A DNA stretch of 17,567 nt, from contig CALCRE010000072.1 of assembly GCA_937894465.1 (NCBI GenBank), positions 1 through 17,567 of the forward strand, written 5' to 3'. Shown piece by piece: positions 1 through 8,171 of the stretch. Numbering within the stretch: position 1 is the first letter of the stretch; the number at the start of each line of letters is the position of its first letter. Under the pieces are notes generated by a model, which did no database searches, had not been told where the DNA came from, and worked only from the letters and a program-made list of their open reading frames with translations. The stretch is from an uncultured Clostridia bacterium (GTDB taxonomy: Bacteria; Bacillota; Clostridia; JAAYHZ01). The position numbers were made by a program, and so were the translations under genes.

Positions 1-15
1 ATTATACATAAAAAT

Positions 16-49
16 AACCTTTGGGTCAATAAGGTTTTAAAATTTTTTT
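16..49 (+). terminator. possible weak terminator of an upstream gene
   Basis: A 6-bp stem (AACCTT at 16-21, AAGGTT at 31-36) with a 9-nt loop is followed, after a short gap, by seven T at 43-49. The stem is short and the T-run is not directly attached, so this is a weak call. Its position at the window edge would suit the end of a gene lying to the left. Confidence 0.25.
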
Positions 50-218
50 GCTCTCGATCTCCGTCTCCAATTACTTATTCTCTTCACTAATCTCTCTTCC
101 TCTAATTCCGTTCCGGTTATTTCTAAATTACCTTATAATATTGATGCTATATCCAATGTTCCGGTAAGATTTATTTACTAACATTGTAGCGTTTATTTCA
201 TTCCTTTCGTCTAACAGG

Positions 219-230
219 TGTACATGTACA
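219..230. promoter_or_regulatory. 12-bp perfect palindrome upstream of the sigma gene
   Basis: TGTACATGTACA is self-complementary and ends about 20 bases before the AGGAGG of the sigma factor gene, so it probably lies in the 5' leader or promoter region. A TATAAT hexamer at 134-139 is a possible -10 box, but no good -35 box stands 16-18 bp before it. The palindrome could be an operator, or chance in AT-rich DNA. Confidence 0.22.
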
Positions 231-266
231 AAAAGACATCAATTGAAAGCAGGAGGTGGTAACTCT

Positions 267-815
267 GTGAGTGACAATGAGAAAAAGATGATCAAGAAAA
301 TTCTATTGGGTGATGAAAAATCCTTTGAACAACTATTTGATATGTACCACAATAAGGTTTATCGCATTTGTTTGGGTTTTATGAAGAATCAGGAAGATGC
401 CAAGGATGTTGCCCAAGAAGTGTTCATTAAGATCTATAGAAAACTTGACGGATTCAATTTTGAGTGCAGTTTGGCAACTTGGATTTATACCATCTGTGCG
501 AGTACATGCTTGGATACCATACGAAAAAATCAAAAGATTGTTTCGGAGGAATTAAATGAAGCGGCTCTAGATTGTCAATCCCCCACCCCGGAAGGCATTC
601 TCCTTCTGGAGGAATTGGAGGCTTTCATATCCGGTGAAATTAATAAAAACACTGATAAAACGGCTAAAGTAATGACTCGTAGAATTTTTGCACAAGAGCC
701 TTTTAACAAGATTTCCGAAGAGGAAAAAATTCCTGCATCTTCCGCACGCACCTATTTTACAAGAGGACGCAGAAAGCTAGTGAAATCGGTTCGAGATTTT
801 TTAGCCAAACCATGA
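267..815 (+). CDS. ECF-type RNA polymerase sigma factor
   Basis: Sigma-70 family factor of the extracytoplasmic-function type, which directs RNA polymerase to a small regulon when released from its anti-sigma factor. Region 2 is clear in the first half: YHNKVYRICLGFM, then EDAKDVAQEVFIKIY (the typical D/E-rich core-binding helix) and FECSLATWIYTI, followed by DTIRKNQK. Region 4 is weaker but present near the C-terminus (KISEEEKIPASSARTYFTRG, then RRKL). Length is about 182 aa, normal for the family. The frame stays open to a TTG at 243, but the GTG at 267 is preferred because AGGAGG lies at 251-256 with correct spacing. The next gene starts 13 bases after the stop and encodes a membrane zinc-finger protein, the usual cognate anti-sigma arrangement. 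The ligand or stress it answers is not visible. Confidence 0.9.
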   Translation: MSDNEKKMIKKILLGDEKSFEQLFDMYHNKVYRICLGFMKNQEDAKDVAQEVFIKIYRKLDGFNFECSLATWIYTICASTCLDTIRKNQKIVSEELNEAALDCQSPTPEGILLLEELEAFISGEINKNTDKTAKVMTRRIFAQEPFNKISEEEKIPASSARTYFTRGRRKLVKSVRDFLAKP

Positions 816-828
816 AAGGAGATTTATT

Positions 829-2505
829 ATGAATTGTATCGATGTAGTTAACAATACATTGGCATATGCCAATCACGAAATGACAGGATTTAAAAAACAA
901 CGCTTTGAAAATCATCTGCAAAAGTGTGATCAATGCTATAAAATCAGCCGGTTGATACAGGACAACTATGAAAGTGACATTCCTTTGGAATCCGTTCCGG
1001 ATTTCAAGGAATCAATTATGAAAATAGTTAAAGATGAGAGAACCGTCCCCAACAAAGCTGTTTCGTTGAAAAGAAAAGTGGTGCTTTTTACGGTTATAGT
1101 GGCTTTAGTAATCGGCCTTCAAGCTAATGCAGAAGGCATTTTAAAAGGCATTGAAGCTTTGATCAATCTTATGAAACCCTCTCACGAATATATACCGCTT
1201 TTAGAACTTGCATCCGGAGAAACCTACGATACCCTATTTCCAAAGGTTGATCACAGCAAAGAATATGAAGAAATAGACATATTATTTGAAAAGGTACAAA
1301 ATGAAGTGCAACAGCAGGTCAACCGATTGCAGCCGGGCCAATATGACATGATTGCATACGACAACATACAAGAAGGTTTTTTCGTAAAGATTGCGAAGCT
1401 GAGCAATCATCAATTCACTGTTTTATACGGATTGAAAGATGGCAGAACAACGGGACTTGGTGAATACAAAAACACCTACAGTTCCGACAAGGACGTGATT
1501 CGTCAAATCATTGAAAAAGAGTCTTTTGTAGTAGTTCCGGAGTATTTACCTCCATCGTACCGTTTCGATTTCATCAGAACAGTCGACGATCGAGTCGATT
1601 CCATCCTGTATACAGGTGAGGGCGGCCAAGAATTGATGATTCGCTTGGTAAAAGCTGTAGACACTCCACTTATGAAAGATCAGGCAGATTTGATAATGAT
1701 CAACGACAGACAGGCCGTTTGGTCAAAAGAGTTATCTTCGGGACTTAATACATTGCTTGTTTACTTAGGTGAAAACACTGACAAAAGTGTTCTGCAAATG
1801 ACATCCGATGTTTTAAATAGGGAGGAGATGATAAAGATTGCATCCCACCTAAGGTTCCATAATGAGGAACGCAATGAAATGACCAAGGAGCATTTCTTTG
1901 AAGAGATCAATGATCCAAGGGTTTTAGAGCTCTACGAAGAAATCGCCATAAAAGAAAAAGCCGGCGAGAAAATATATGACTTGGAGATTCTTCGTGATGA
2001 TGAGAATTTAGTGTATGTGGGATTCGGTCGGAACGATGCAGGACCCGGAGGGTGGTATATGATTGATTACAGAGGTTTGTCTTATGATCAAGTGAAGACC
2101 TTTTTAAACTACCCTTTATGGATGGATGAATCTGTTATGGAAGAGAACGAGTTATATGTGCACATTGCAGGAAGACCCTATGAAAAGAAAAAGAACATTA
2201 CTTTTGATTTTAGAAAAAAAGATCAAACAACACCGGAAATGACCGTTACTGCTCAAGGGTTACCCACAGAATATAACAAGTATACCTTATGGGACATGAT
2301 ACTCTTAAGCTATATGGAAAGCGCTGATGCAAAAATTGTGAAAGACCGGAATGATCACCCCTTTATCATTCAATCAAATGTTGCTCATATGAATATACTT
2401 CAAACAATTTTACAGGTGGAAGACAGATACGTCATGTATCATATCTTTTCTACAAAGAGCGATGGTAAGAAGTTTTCGCCGGATCAATTTCAAATCATCG
2501 ACTAA
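829..2505 (+). CDS. membrane anti-sigma factor, large extracytoplasmic domain
   Basis: Likely cognate anti-sigma factor holding the upstream ECF sigma at the membrane. The N-terminus has the zinc-binding HxxxCxxC motif of ZAS anti-sigma domains (H29, C33, C36, with C3 nearby). One membrane segment lies at about residues 84-98 (VVLFTVIVALVIG), preceded by positive charges, so the roughly 450-residue C-terminal part should be outside. Within it, about residues 215-340 (VVPEYLPPSYRF, SILYTGEGGQ, LNREEMIKIASHL) resemble DUF4367-type domains often found on Firmicute anti-sigma and sporulation-linked proteins. The remainder (about 350-558) is not recognised. Typical anti-sigma factors are 200-300 aa, so this is about twice usual size. 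AAAGGAG precedes the ATG. It probably forms an operon with the sigma gene and ends at the hairpin at 2518-2547. Confidence 0.8.
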   Translation: MNCIDVVNNTLAYANHEMTGFKKQRFENHLQKCDQCYKISRLIQDNYESDIPLESVPDFKESIMKIVKDERTVPNKAVSLKRKVVLFTVIVALVIGLQANAEGILKGIEALINLMKPSHEYIPLLELASGETYDTLFPKVDHSKEYEEIDILFEKVQNEVQQQVNRLQPGQYDMIAYDNIQEGFFVKIAKLSNHQFTVLYGLKDGRTTGLGEYKNTYSSDKDVIRQIIEKESFVVVPEYLPPSYRFDFIRTVDDRVDSILYTGEGGQELMIRLVKAVDTPLMKDQADLIMINDRQAVWSKELSSGLNTLLVYLGENTDKSVLQMTSDVLNREEMIKIASHLRFHNEERNEMTKEHFFEEINDPRVLELYEEIAIKEKAGEKIYDLEILRDDENLVYVGFGRNDAGPGGWYMIDYRGLSYDQVKTFLNYPLWMDESVMEENELYVHIAGRPYEKKKNITFDFRKKDQTTPEMTVTAQGLPTEYNKYTLWDMILLSYMESADAKIVKDRNDHPFIIQSNVAHMNILQTILQVEDRYVMYHIFSTKSDGKKFSPDQFQIID

Positions 2506-2517
2506 ATTTAATAATTT

Positions 2518-2547
2518 AAGGCCATTTCCGTTGGAGTGGCCTTTTTT
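2518..2547 (+). terminator. rho-independent terminator of the sigma/anti-sigma operon
   Basis: AAGGCCA (2518-2524) pairs perfectly with TGGCCTT (2537-2543) around a 12-nt loop and runs into six T (2542-2547). It begins 13 bases after the anti-sigma stop. The group II intron relic starts immediately behind it. Confidence 0.85.
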
Positions 2548-2722
2548 AGTGTGCGTCACGCATGGTGCATAACTTGACGGTGAGAGTCTGTAATGGAGGC
2601 CGGTAGTTGCCAAACCATAAGCCAAGGGCAAGGGTGTCCACTGTGAAGTGGAATCTGAAGGTAGCGTGAGGAGCAAATTCCCGACCTTAGGAACATGAAC
2701 TGTATCAGGCATCCAACTTGGG

Positions 2723-3124
2723 ATGAATCTGCATAAATTTGTGGAAACCATTTATGGTTTCAGACGCAAGGAGTACGCAAATCGAGGATACACCTATGTT
2801 GTAGACATGGATTTAGAAAACATTTTTCGATACAGTGAATCAATCGAAAATGATTGATATACTGTCCGGGAGATTTTTCAGGTATGTGCACAATATGTTA
2901 CTTTTTTGCAAAGATTGAACGGTCGGCACAGAGGATACCGGATCATATTTTGCCGTACATAGAGAATAAACTCCGAATAAAAGTCAACAGAAGTTTTTGG
3001 GATACGAAAAGGCTACTGGCGCATAGCCAATAGCCAAATCCTTAATGTTACTTTCACCAATGACCGTCTCTGACAGGCGGGTTATTCTTTCTTTTCGGAC
3101 TACTATAAGAAGGTTAGTGCGTAA
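2723..3124 (+). pseudogene. group II intron reverse transcriptase/maturase remnant
   Basis: Decayed intron-encoded protein read across several frames. First frame: RGYTYVVDMDLEN, the RT motif around the first catalytic Asp. A frameshift leads to FFDTVNQSKMIDILSGRFFR, then a large internal deletion. Next comes YVHNMLLFCK at 2883-2912, where the catalytic YxDD box has become YVHN through two single-base changes (GAC to CAC, GAT to AAT). A stop and frame changes follow, then HILPYIENKLRIKVNR, then SQILNVTFTNDRL, a stop, and YYKKVSA ending at TAA 3122-3124. About 130 codons remain of a protein usually near 400-600 aa. It cannot make active reverse transcriptase. Confidence 0.85.
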
Positions 3125-3130
3125 ACCGGG

Positions 3131-3208
3131 GAACTGCCTAGTACGGAGCCATATGCTAGGCGGTCTGGGAGGTCAGTCAATCAATTAATGGGTGGCTTCC
3201 CGGCCGAT
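3131..3208 (+). other. group II intron domains V and VI
   Basis: Domain V is seen as TGCCTAG paired with CTAGGCG (one G-U) around an inner GTACGG/CCATAT stem with one mismatch, about 3131-3164. Domain VI follows: GGGAGGTC pairs with GGCTTCCC, and the AT-rich interior (TCAATCAATTAATG) could supply the branch-point A. The intron 3' end is placed at GAT 3206-3208. This is the best-preserved part of the element and the main evidence for its type. Confidence 0.75.
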
Positions 3209-3316
3209 TTAAAAAATTAACAAAATGTGAAAGTAAAAAGTGTTTTTACCGAATTGAAAGCTCAGGAGTTAACGAAAGATTTTTGCACATAATAAATCGA
3301 AGAGAGGTGTGTTGAA

Positions 3317-4009
3317 ATGAAAAACAAGTTAATTTATATACTCATAATTTTCCTTGCCTTGTTTGTTTCTTGTTCGATTTTTGAGGGTGAAGATCATCGG
3401 ACAACGGGCAAAGATCATGAGCAAAAGGAGGATAACAACATAAATATCGGATCTATATTCGATGGTGATTTAAAGATAAATCGGTCGGTGACTAAGGGAA
3501 AAGGCAAAGATCAAAAATCGGGAAAGATAGATGAAGTGGAAATTGGTCATTTTCAAACTCCTTTGCTTGATAAAAGCGAACCTCGAGTTCATAATATTAA
3601 GTTGGCTGCAAAAAAGCTTGATCAATATAAAGTAGATCCCGGTGATGAATTTTCATTTAATCGTGTTGTTGGGAAAAGAACCTCTGAAAAAGGATATGAG
3701 GAAGCACCCATAATCATTTTGGAATCCGGTAGCCCTGAAAATTCTGAGGCTCTAGGAGGTGGTATATGTCAGCTTTCCAGTACATTATATAACGCAGTGT
3801 TGAAGGCAAACTTAAAAGTGACGGAAAGACACCCCCATTCAAAAAAAGTTTCTTATGTTGATGAAGGTCAGGATGCAACTATTGATTTTAATCGATACGA
3901 TTTAAAATTTATCAATACCCGAGATAAACCCATCACATTAAAAATTCGAGTAAAAGAAGATACTGTATCGGTTTTTATCTATGAAAATAGATTGCGAGAG
4001 AACGAATGA
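3317..4009 (+). CDS. VanW-domain lipoprotein
   Basis: Predicted secreted lipoprotein of 230 aa. The N-terminus has a signal peptide with lipobox LFVSC (C19 would be lipidated). A charged, low-complexity linker covers about residues 20-75. The VanW domain occupies about residues 78-225, with family hallmarks FSFNRVVGKRT, GYEEAPII, LGGGICQLSSTLYNAVL (GGGICQ at 147-152), ERHPHS and DATIDF. VanW is named after a gene accompanying some vancomycin-resistance clusters, but its biochemical role is not established, and most clostridial copies, like this one, are not near van genes. It probably acts at the outer face of the membrane. GAGAGGTG precedes the ATG. It stands alone between the intron relic and a bidirectional terminator. 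Confidence 0.85.
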   Translation: MKNKLIYILIIFLALFVSCSIFEGEDHRTTGKDHEQKEDNNINIGSIFDGDLKINRSVTKGKGKDQKSGKIDEVEIGHFQTPLLDKSEPRVHNIKLAAKKLDQYKVDPGDEFSFNRVVGKRTSEKGYEEAPIIILESGSPENSEALGGGICQLSSTLYNAVLKANLKVTERHPHSKKVSYVDEGQDATIDFNRYDLKFINTRDKPITLKIRVKEDTVSVFIYENRLRENE

Positions 4010-4050
4010 AAAAACATGCTCCTGTTTGAAGAACGGGGAGCATGTTTTTT
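4009..4050. terminator. bidirectional terminator between convergent genes
   Basis: CATGCTCC (4015-4022) pairs with GGAGCATG (4037-4044), flanked by six A on the left and six T on the right, so it works in both directions. It overlaps the stop codon of the VanW gene and lies about 50 bases beyond the end of the convergent lipoprotein gene. Confidence 0.9.
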
Positions 4051-4101
4051 CAATCCAATATGGTTATTTCTTTTTTGCGAGTTTTCAGTATTTGTAATGA
4101 C

Positions 4102-5262
4102 TTATGACAGCGTTACATTTTCAACGATATGATTAATGACTTCTTGATTTAAAACCAGAAGCTTTAAATAAGGCAATCCGTAAATCTCTTCGTAAGGTGA
4201 ATAGTCGCTTGTACCTTCATATTCGATGAAATAAGCGGAGACATCATCGTTGGTGACGGAAATTTTAGCATCTTCGGCTACCGCTTGAAGGATCAAAAAC
4301 ATGGCGACCATTTGCTCGTTATTTTCACGATATTCTTCTAATAGTTCTTCATTGGACGATACATCCAAATAGGTAGTTATAAAGTCCTTGTATTCCATGC
4401 CGTTGTATTGTGCATACTCTTCAAAATATCCGATGATAGAATCTTCCTGATACTTTATCATTGTATCAGGAAGTGAGTTGACAGTGGAATTTTCCAGCAT
4501 ATAGCTTTGTACAAAATTCTCTAATGCAACTCTTTTTAAGTCGTCCCGAATGGCGTCTTTCATACCTTGCAGATCGGTCCATCCATATTCAGCGGTTAAA
4601 TTATCTTTTACAAATTGATCGGATAACTCAGGTAATTTTGTTTCCAAAATGTAGTTGACAGTAACAGCAAAGACTGCGTCTTTTCCATTCAGATCTTCTA
4701 CACCGTAATTTGTGGGAAATGTCACTTCAACATCAAACTTTTCTCCGGGCTTATGTCCGATTAACTGCTCTAAAAAGTCGTCGATGTAACTGGTTACACC
4801 TATGGTAACCTCAGTGCCTTCACCTTGGGTGTTTCCACCGCTAAACTCTTTTCCGTTTATGCTCCCGACATAATCGATATTTACTGTGTCACCATCTACA
4901 ATGGCTCGATCTGTTATTTCTTCATAATCGGCATAATAGGATAAGATACTGTCTATTTCGTACATCACAGCATCATCTGTAATGGTATGAACCTCATCCG
5001 GAACTGATATTTTTATATATTCGCATAGTTTTACATAATCAAGGGCTTTTATATCTTTCCAGAAACCGTCATCGGTAATCCCTTCGCTGTAATTAAAAAA
5101 TACCAAGGAATCTTCACCTTCCGAGCGGGTAGTTTCTTGTGCCCCACCGGTCGTTACATCCTTATCACCTTCCTCTTTATTTGAGTCGGTACATGCTGTA
5201 AACGTAAACAAGATGGCTGTAATTAACAGCATCATGACCGGTAACTTTATTTGCTTTATCAT
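4102..5262 (-). CDS. trigger-factor-like FKBP-type peptidyl-prolyl isomerase lipoprotein
   Basis: Predicted surface-anchored folding catalyst. Signal peptide with lipobox TFTAC (C24), then an acidic linker. About residues 122-206 form an FKBP-type isomerase domain (GDTVNIDYVGSINGKEFSGG, then TSYIDDFLEQLIGHKPGEKF and VTFPTNYG), as in the middle domain of trigger factor. About residues 207-386 match the helical C-terminal chaperone arm of trigger factor (LPELSDQFVKDNL, MKDAIRDDLKRVALEN). The ribosome-binding N-terminal domain is replaced by the lipoprotein signal, so the protein should help fold exported proteins rather than nascent chains. This resembles PrsA in role but not in fold. The start at 5262 is supported by AAAGGAGG just upstream. 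It has its own plausible promoter and shares the terminator at 4009-4050. Confidence 0.85.
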   Translation of the reverse strand: MIKQIKLPVMMLLITAILFTFTACTDSNKEEGDKDVTTGGAQETTRSEGEDSLVFFNYSEGITDDGFWKDIKALDYVKLCEYIKISVPDEVHTITDDAVMYEIDSILSYYADYEEITDRAIVDGDTVNIDYVGSINGKEFSGGNTQGEGTEVTIGVTSYIDDFLEQLIGHKPGEKFDVEVTFPTNYGVEDLNGKDAVFAVTVNYILETKLPELSDQFVKDNLTAEYGWTDLQGMKDAIRDDLKRVALENFVQSYMLENSTVNSLPDTMIKYQEDSIIGYFEEYAQYNGMEYKDFITTYLDVSSNEELLEEYRENNEQMVAMFLILQAVAEDAKISVTNDDVSAYFIEYEGTSDYSPYEEIYGLPYLKLLVLNQEVINHIVENVTLS

Positions 5263-5339
5263 AAAAGCCTCCTTTTATATTATTTTGTCCATGTATAAAC
5301 CGTCAATTCGCTTTAGGACATGAAAACATAAAAAACATT

Positions 5340-5368
5340 ATACTATATAATCGTGACAATTGTGTGAA
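5340..5368 (-). promoter_or_regulatory. putative sigma-A promoter of the isomerase lipoprotein gene
   Basis: Read on the minus strand, TTCACA (5363-5368) is followed after 17 bp by TAGTAT (5340-5345), about 80 bases before the start codon. It lies in the 140-bp gap after sbcC. Hexamers are moderate matches; a call from inspection only. Confidence 0.4.
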
Positions 5369-5402
5369 CAGTTTGTTGCGCTTTTAATAAACTTTAACCT
5401 TT

Positions 5403-8171
5403 TTATGGACAAACAATCCTCACTTTACTGCCACCGGATTTTTCTTTGGTGACAACGATTTGCTTTTCTATCTTTTCTTTTAATTCGCCAACATGGGATA
5501 TGATCCCTACAAGTCGATTGCCTTGTGTCAATCCTGCAAGAACCTTCATAGCTTGTTGGAGAGAGTCATCGTCCAAACAACCGAATCCTTCGTCCACAAA
5601 CATCGTATCCAACTTGATCCCGCCTGCAGAAGATTGAATTTCATCGGACAAACCCAACGCAAGAGATAACGACGCTTTAAAGGACTCGCCCCCGGAGAGC
5701 GTCTTGACGCTTCTTTGAGTTCCGTTATAATGATCGATCACATCTAATTCGAGTCCGCTTTGGCTGCGATTGTTCTCTGCCTCTATTCTACGTTTTAACT
5801 CATATTGCCCACCTGACATAGTCATAAAGCGTAAATTGGCCCTGGTGATAATCCGATCAAAATAGGTCATTTGTACATAAGTCTCAAGCATAATTTTCTC
5901 TTTCCCGCTGATGTTTCCATTAGCAGTGTTGGAAAGTGCTTTTACCCACATCCACTTTTCTTCCACTTCGCACATAACATTACTTTGCTTTTTGATCCGG
6001 TCAAGTGCCATTTGATTGGTATAGATTCTGGTTTTAACAGCGGACAATGAATCATTCAACTTCATTTTTCGTTCTTCCGATTGTTCTTTCTTTTGTGTTT
6101 CGCTTAAGAGATCAATATCTTTTGCTTCTTTGAGTTGTTCGGTTAACGCTTTGATTCGACCTTGTAATGCATCCACTTCGGATTTACAAGCGGTATGTTC
6201 CTTTTGTATCGATTCTAAGGCTTTTTGCATTTCGTTTTTCTTTTTTTCAAGTTGTTTTATCTCATCTTGTGCTTGTGTCTTGCTTTCAAAAAGTAAATTT
6301 TGCTTTATCTTGTCTATGGATTCGGTAAGGTTTTTGATATCGGTCTGCAAAGTTGCAATCAATTTATCCAATTCTCCCATGGTTTGCTTCACTTTTTCCA
6401 GCTCCGATTCCTTTAGAGGAATCCATTTGTTCAACTCATCGTATCTTTTTGAACGTTCATCTTGAGAATTTATCTCTTTCTCCAAGTATTTTGCTTCTTC
6501 TTTTGCCTGAAGAATTGAATCCTCGACCTTGCTTAGAATTTCTTCATATGCACATTCACCGAGCAATTCCATGCTTCGAATTTTTATGGATTCTTTTTTT
6601 TCTTTTGCTTTACCGTTAATTTCGCCGGCTGAAGCACTTAATTCATTTGCTTTTGCTTGTGCTGCTTCATAAATCTTTTTAGCTTTTTTTAAATCTGCTT
6701 CTTCCGGGGCATCCTCTGACTTCGTTGCAAGATTAGGGTGTAGAGTAGAGCCACAAACAGGACAGGGATCACCGTCATTTAGAGTTAAAGCCAATATGCC
6801 CGCTTGATTATCCAAAAAGGATTGGTTCATGTGCATGTATTTGTTTTGAGCACCTTCTGCCTTTTTAGATGCAGAGGTATATTCTGCTTGCAGTTCAGTC
6901 AATTCTTTAAGGATGGTTTCATATTCGGATAAAGACTTGTACAATGATGTCAGGCTTTCTAGTTTTTCTTTTAATTTTTCTTGTAAGTTGATCAGTTTTA
7001 GTTTCTGTGTCTGTGCATCTTTTAATGTTTCAATCTCTGTTTTCATGTTGTGAATAGATTCAACCAGGGTTTTTGACAGTTCAATTTGGATATTTTTCAG
7101 GTTTGTTTTTTCATCGAGATCCTCGTTTTTTATGTCCTTATTCTTTTTCAAAACTTCAAACTCATCATATTGAGCAAGCTTATCTTTGGATGTAACAATT
7201 CGTTGAACGATGGCATCTCTTTGAGGTTGCTTGTTTTGTTGATCTTCGAGAGCAATACATAAGACGGATAAAGACTTTTGTTTCTCAGCCAATCCCTTTG
7301 TTGCTTCCGCTAACCCTTCTTCGGCTTTCTTAATTTCTCCGGCTTGTCCTAACAATGTGTTGATATCTGCAATCTTTTCATCTAGTTCTGCGATTTGCTT
7401 GTCGAGGTTTTCCTTTGTTTTCTTGTCCTGTAAGAGAGCTTTCTCCACAAGATCTATGGTTTCCGCTATAGGGAGATCTCCCGCTTTTGCTTTGTTCCAA
7501 TCGGAGTCAAGTCCATGATCAGAAACCGGTGTCAAGCTTTCTACATATTGGTCAACGCTTCTTTTTAGTTCGGTATATTCATTGTTCAATCGGGTGGATT
7601 CAGATTTCAAGCGATCTTGAAGCTCTTGAAAAAGTCCGGTTTTGAAGATTTGTCGGAATATCTGCTTACGCTCTTCAGTAGGAGCGAGTAGCAACTTAAG
7701 AAAATCTCCCTGTGCAATCATGGCGATTTGGGAAAACTGATTCCGGTCAATTCCCATAATGTCCTGTATCGCATTGGTCACATCCTTTGTTTTTGCAACC
7801 ACCCTGCCGTTAGGATAAATCAGTTGGGCGTCGGCTTTTTGTTTTGTGGTACCCGAGCCACGTTTTAAAGGTCTCTCATATTCCGGGTTTCTTTTAACAA
7901 TATATCTTTTACCGGCGTATTCAAAAATAAGCTCCACTTCCGTGGGGGTATCTTCATGTGCATATTTTGATCTGAGCATATTGGAATCGCGGTTTTCTCC
8001 GCTGGCTTCACCGTATAAGGCATATGTTATGGCATCAAAGATAGTGGTTTTTCCTGATCCGGTATCTCCTGTGATCAGGTATAAACCGTTTGAGCCAAGT
8101 TTGTCCATATCCAATACAGTTTCTCCGGCATAAGGTCCGAATGCGGAAACGGTTAATTTAATCGGTCTCAT
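5403..8171 (-). CDS. sbcC: SbcC, ATPase subunit of the SbcCD (Mre11-Rad50-type) nuclease
   Basis: SMC/Rad50-like ATPase that, with SbcD, cleaves DNA hairpins, palindromes and protein-blocked ends. Walker A is GDTGSGKTT (residues 35-43). A Q-loop region follows (FSQIAMIAQGDFLKLLLAP). Long coiled coils rich in K, E and Q flank the zinc hook DPCPVCG (about residues 467-473), which joins two molecules. The C-terminal half of the ATPase has signature LSGGE (825-829), Walker B with D-loop TMFVDEGFGCLDDDS (from 856) and the switch His at about 893 (ISHVGEL). All catalytic parts are present. At 922 aa it is somewhat shorter than E. coli SbcC, mainly in the coil. The ATG overlaps the sbcD stop in ATGA, so the two are translationally coupled. 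No strong terminator is seen after it. Confidence 0.96.
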   Translation of the reverse strand: MRPIKLTVSAFGPYAGETVLDMDKLGSNGLYLITGDTGSGKTTIFDAITYALYGEASGENRDSNMLRSKYAHEDTPTEVELIFEYAGKRYIVKRNPEYERPLKRGSGTTKQKADAQLIYPNGRVVAKTKDVTNAIQDIMGIDRNQFSQIAMIAQGDFLKLLLAPTEERKQIFRQIFKTGLFQELQDRLKSESTRLNNEYTELKRSVDQYVESLTPVSDHGLDSDWNKAKAGDLPIAETIDLVEKALLQDKKTKENLDKQIAELDEKIADINTLLGQAGEIKKAEEGLAEATKGLAEKQKSLSVLCIALEDQQNKQPQRDAIVQRIVTSKDKLAQYDEFEVLKKNKDIKNEDLDEKTNLKNIQIELSKTLVESIHNMKTEIETLKDAQTQKLKLINLQEKLKEKLESLTSLYKSLSEYETILKELTELQAEYTSASKKAEGAQNKYMHMNQSFLDNQAGILALTLNDGDPCPVCGSTLHPNLATKSEDAPEEADLKKAKKIYEAAQAKANELSASAGEINGKAKEKKESIKIRSMELLGECAYEEILSKVEDSILQAKEEAKYLEKEINSQDERSKRYDELNKWIPLKESELEKVKQTMGELDKLIATLQTDIKNLTESIDKIKQNLLFESKTQAQDEIKQLEKKKNEMQKALESIQKEHTACKSEVDALQGRIKALTEQLKEAKDIDLLSETQKKEQSEERKMKLNDSLSAVKTRIYTNQMALDRIKKQSNVMCEVEEKWMWVKALSNTANGNISGKEKIMLETYVQMTYFDRIITRANLRFMTMSGGQYELKRRIEAENNRSQSGLELDVIDHYNGTQRSVKTLSGGESFKASLSLALGLSDEIQSSAGGIKLDTMFVDEGFGCLDDDSLQQAMKVLAGLTQGNRLVGIISHVGELKEKIEKQIVVTKEKSGGSKVRIVCP

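Larger units (their letters stand above)
2549..3208 (+). mobile_element. degenerate group II intron (about 0.66 kb)
   Basis: Self-splicing ribozyme and retroelement, now a relic. The 5' end has GUGYG-type starts (GTGTG at 2549 or GTGCG at 2551). Domain I-like blocks familiar from bacterial introns follow, such as GGTGTCCACTGTGAAGTGGA and TCTGAAGGTAGCGTGAGGAG. A remnant of the intron-encoded reverse transcriptase/maturase lies inside (2723-3124). Domains V and VI are at 3131-3208, and the 3' end is a GAT at 3206-3208, fitting the usual terminal AY. Intact elements with their protein are about 1.8-2.5 kb, so roughly two thirds is missing, mostly from the protein gene. The position directly behind a hairpin terminator is the habit of class C introns, but I did not assign a class. 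It cannot be mobile by itself. Splicing in cis is not excluded by domain V, although it shows at least one stem mismatch. Confidence 0.85.

Noticed and set aside
2410..2751. Minus-strand 113-codon ORF
   Set aside because: It overlaps the anti-sigma gene end, the terminator and the 5' RNA domain of the group II intron. It has no ribosome binding site, and such ORFs commonly arise as shadows of intron RNA.
3317..4009. Vancomycin-resistance function for the VanW gene
   Set aside because: The domain name comes from van clusters, but no vanA/H/X/R/S-type genes are nearby, and VanW proteins are common in clostridia without resistance.
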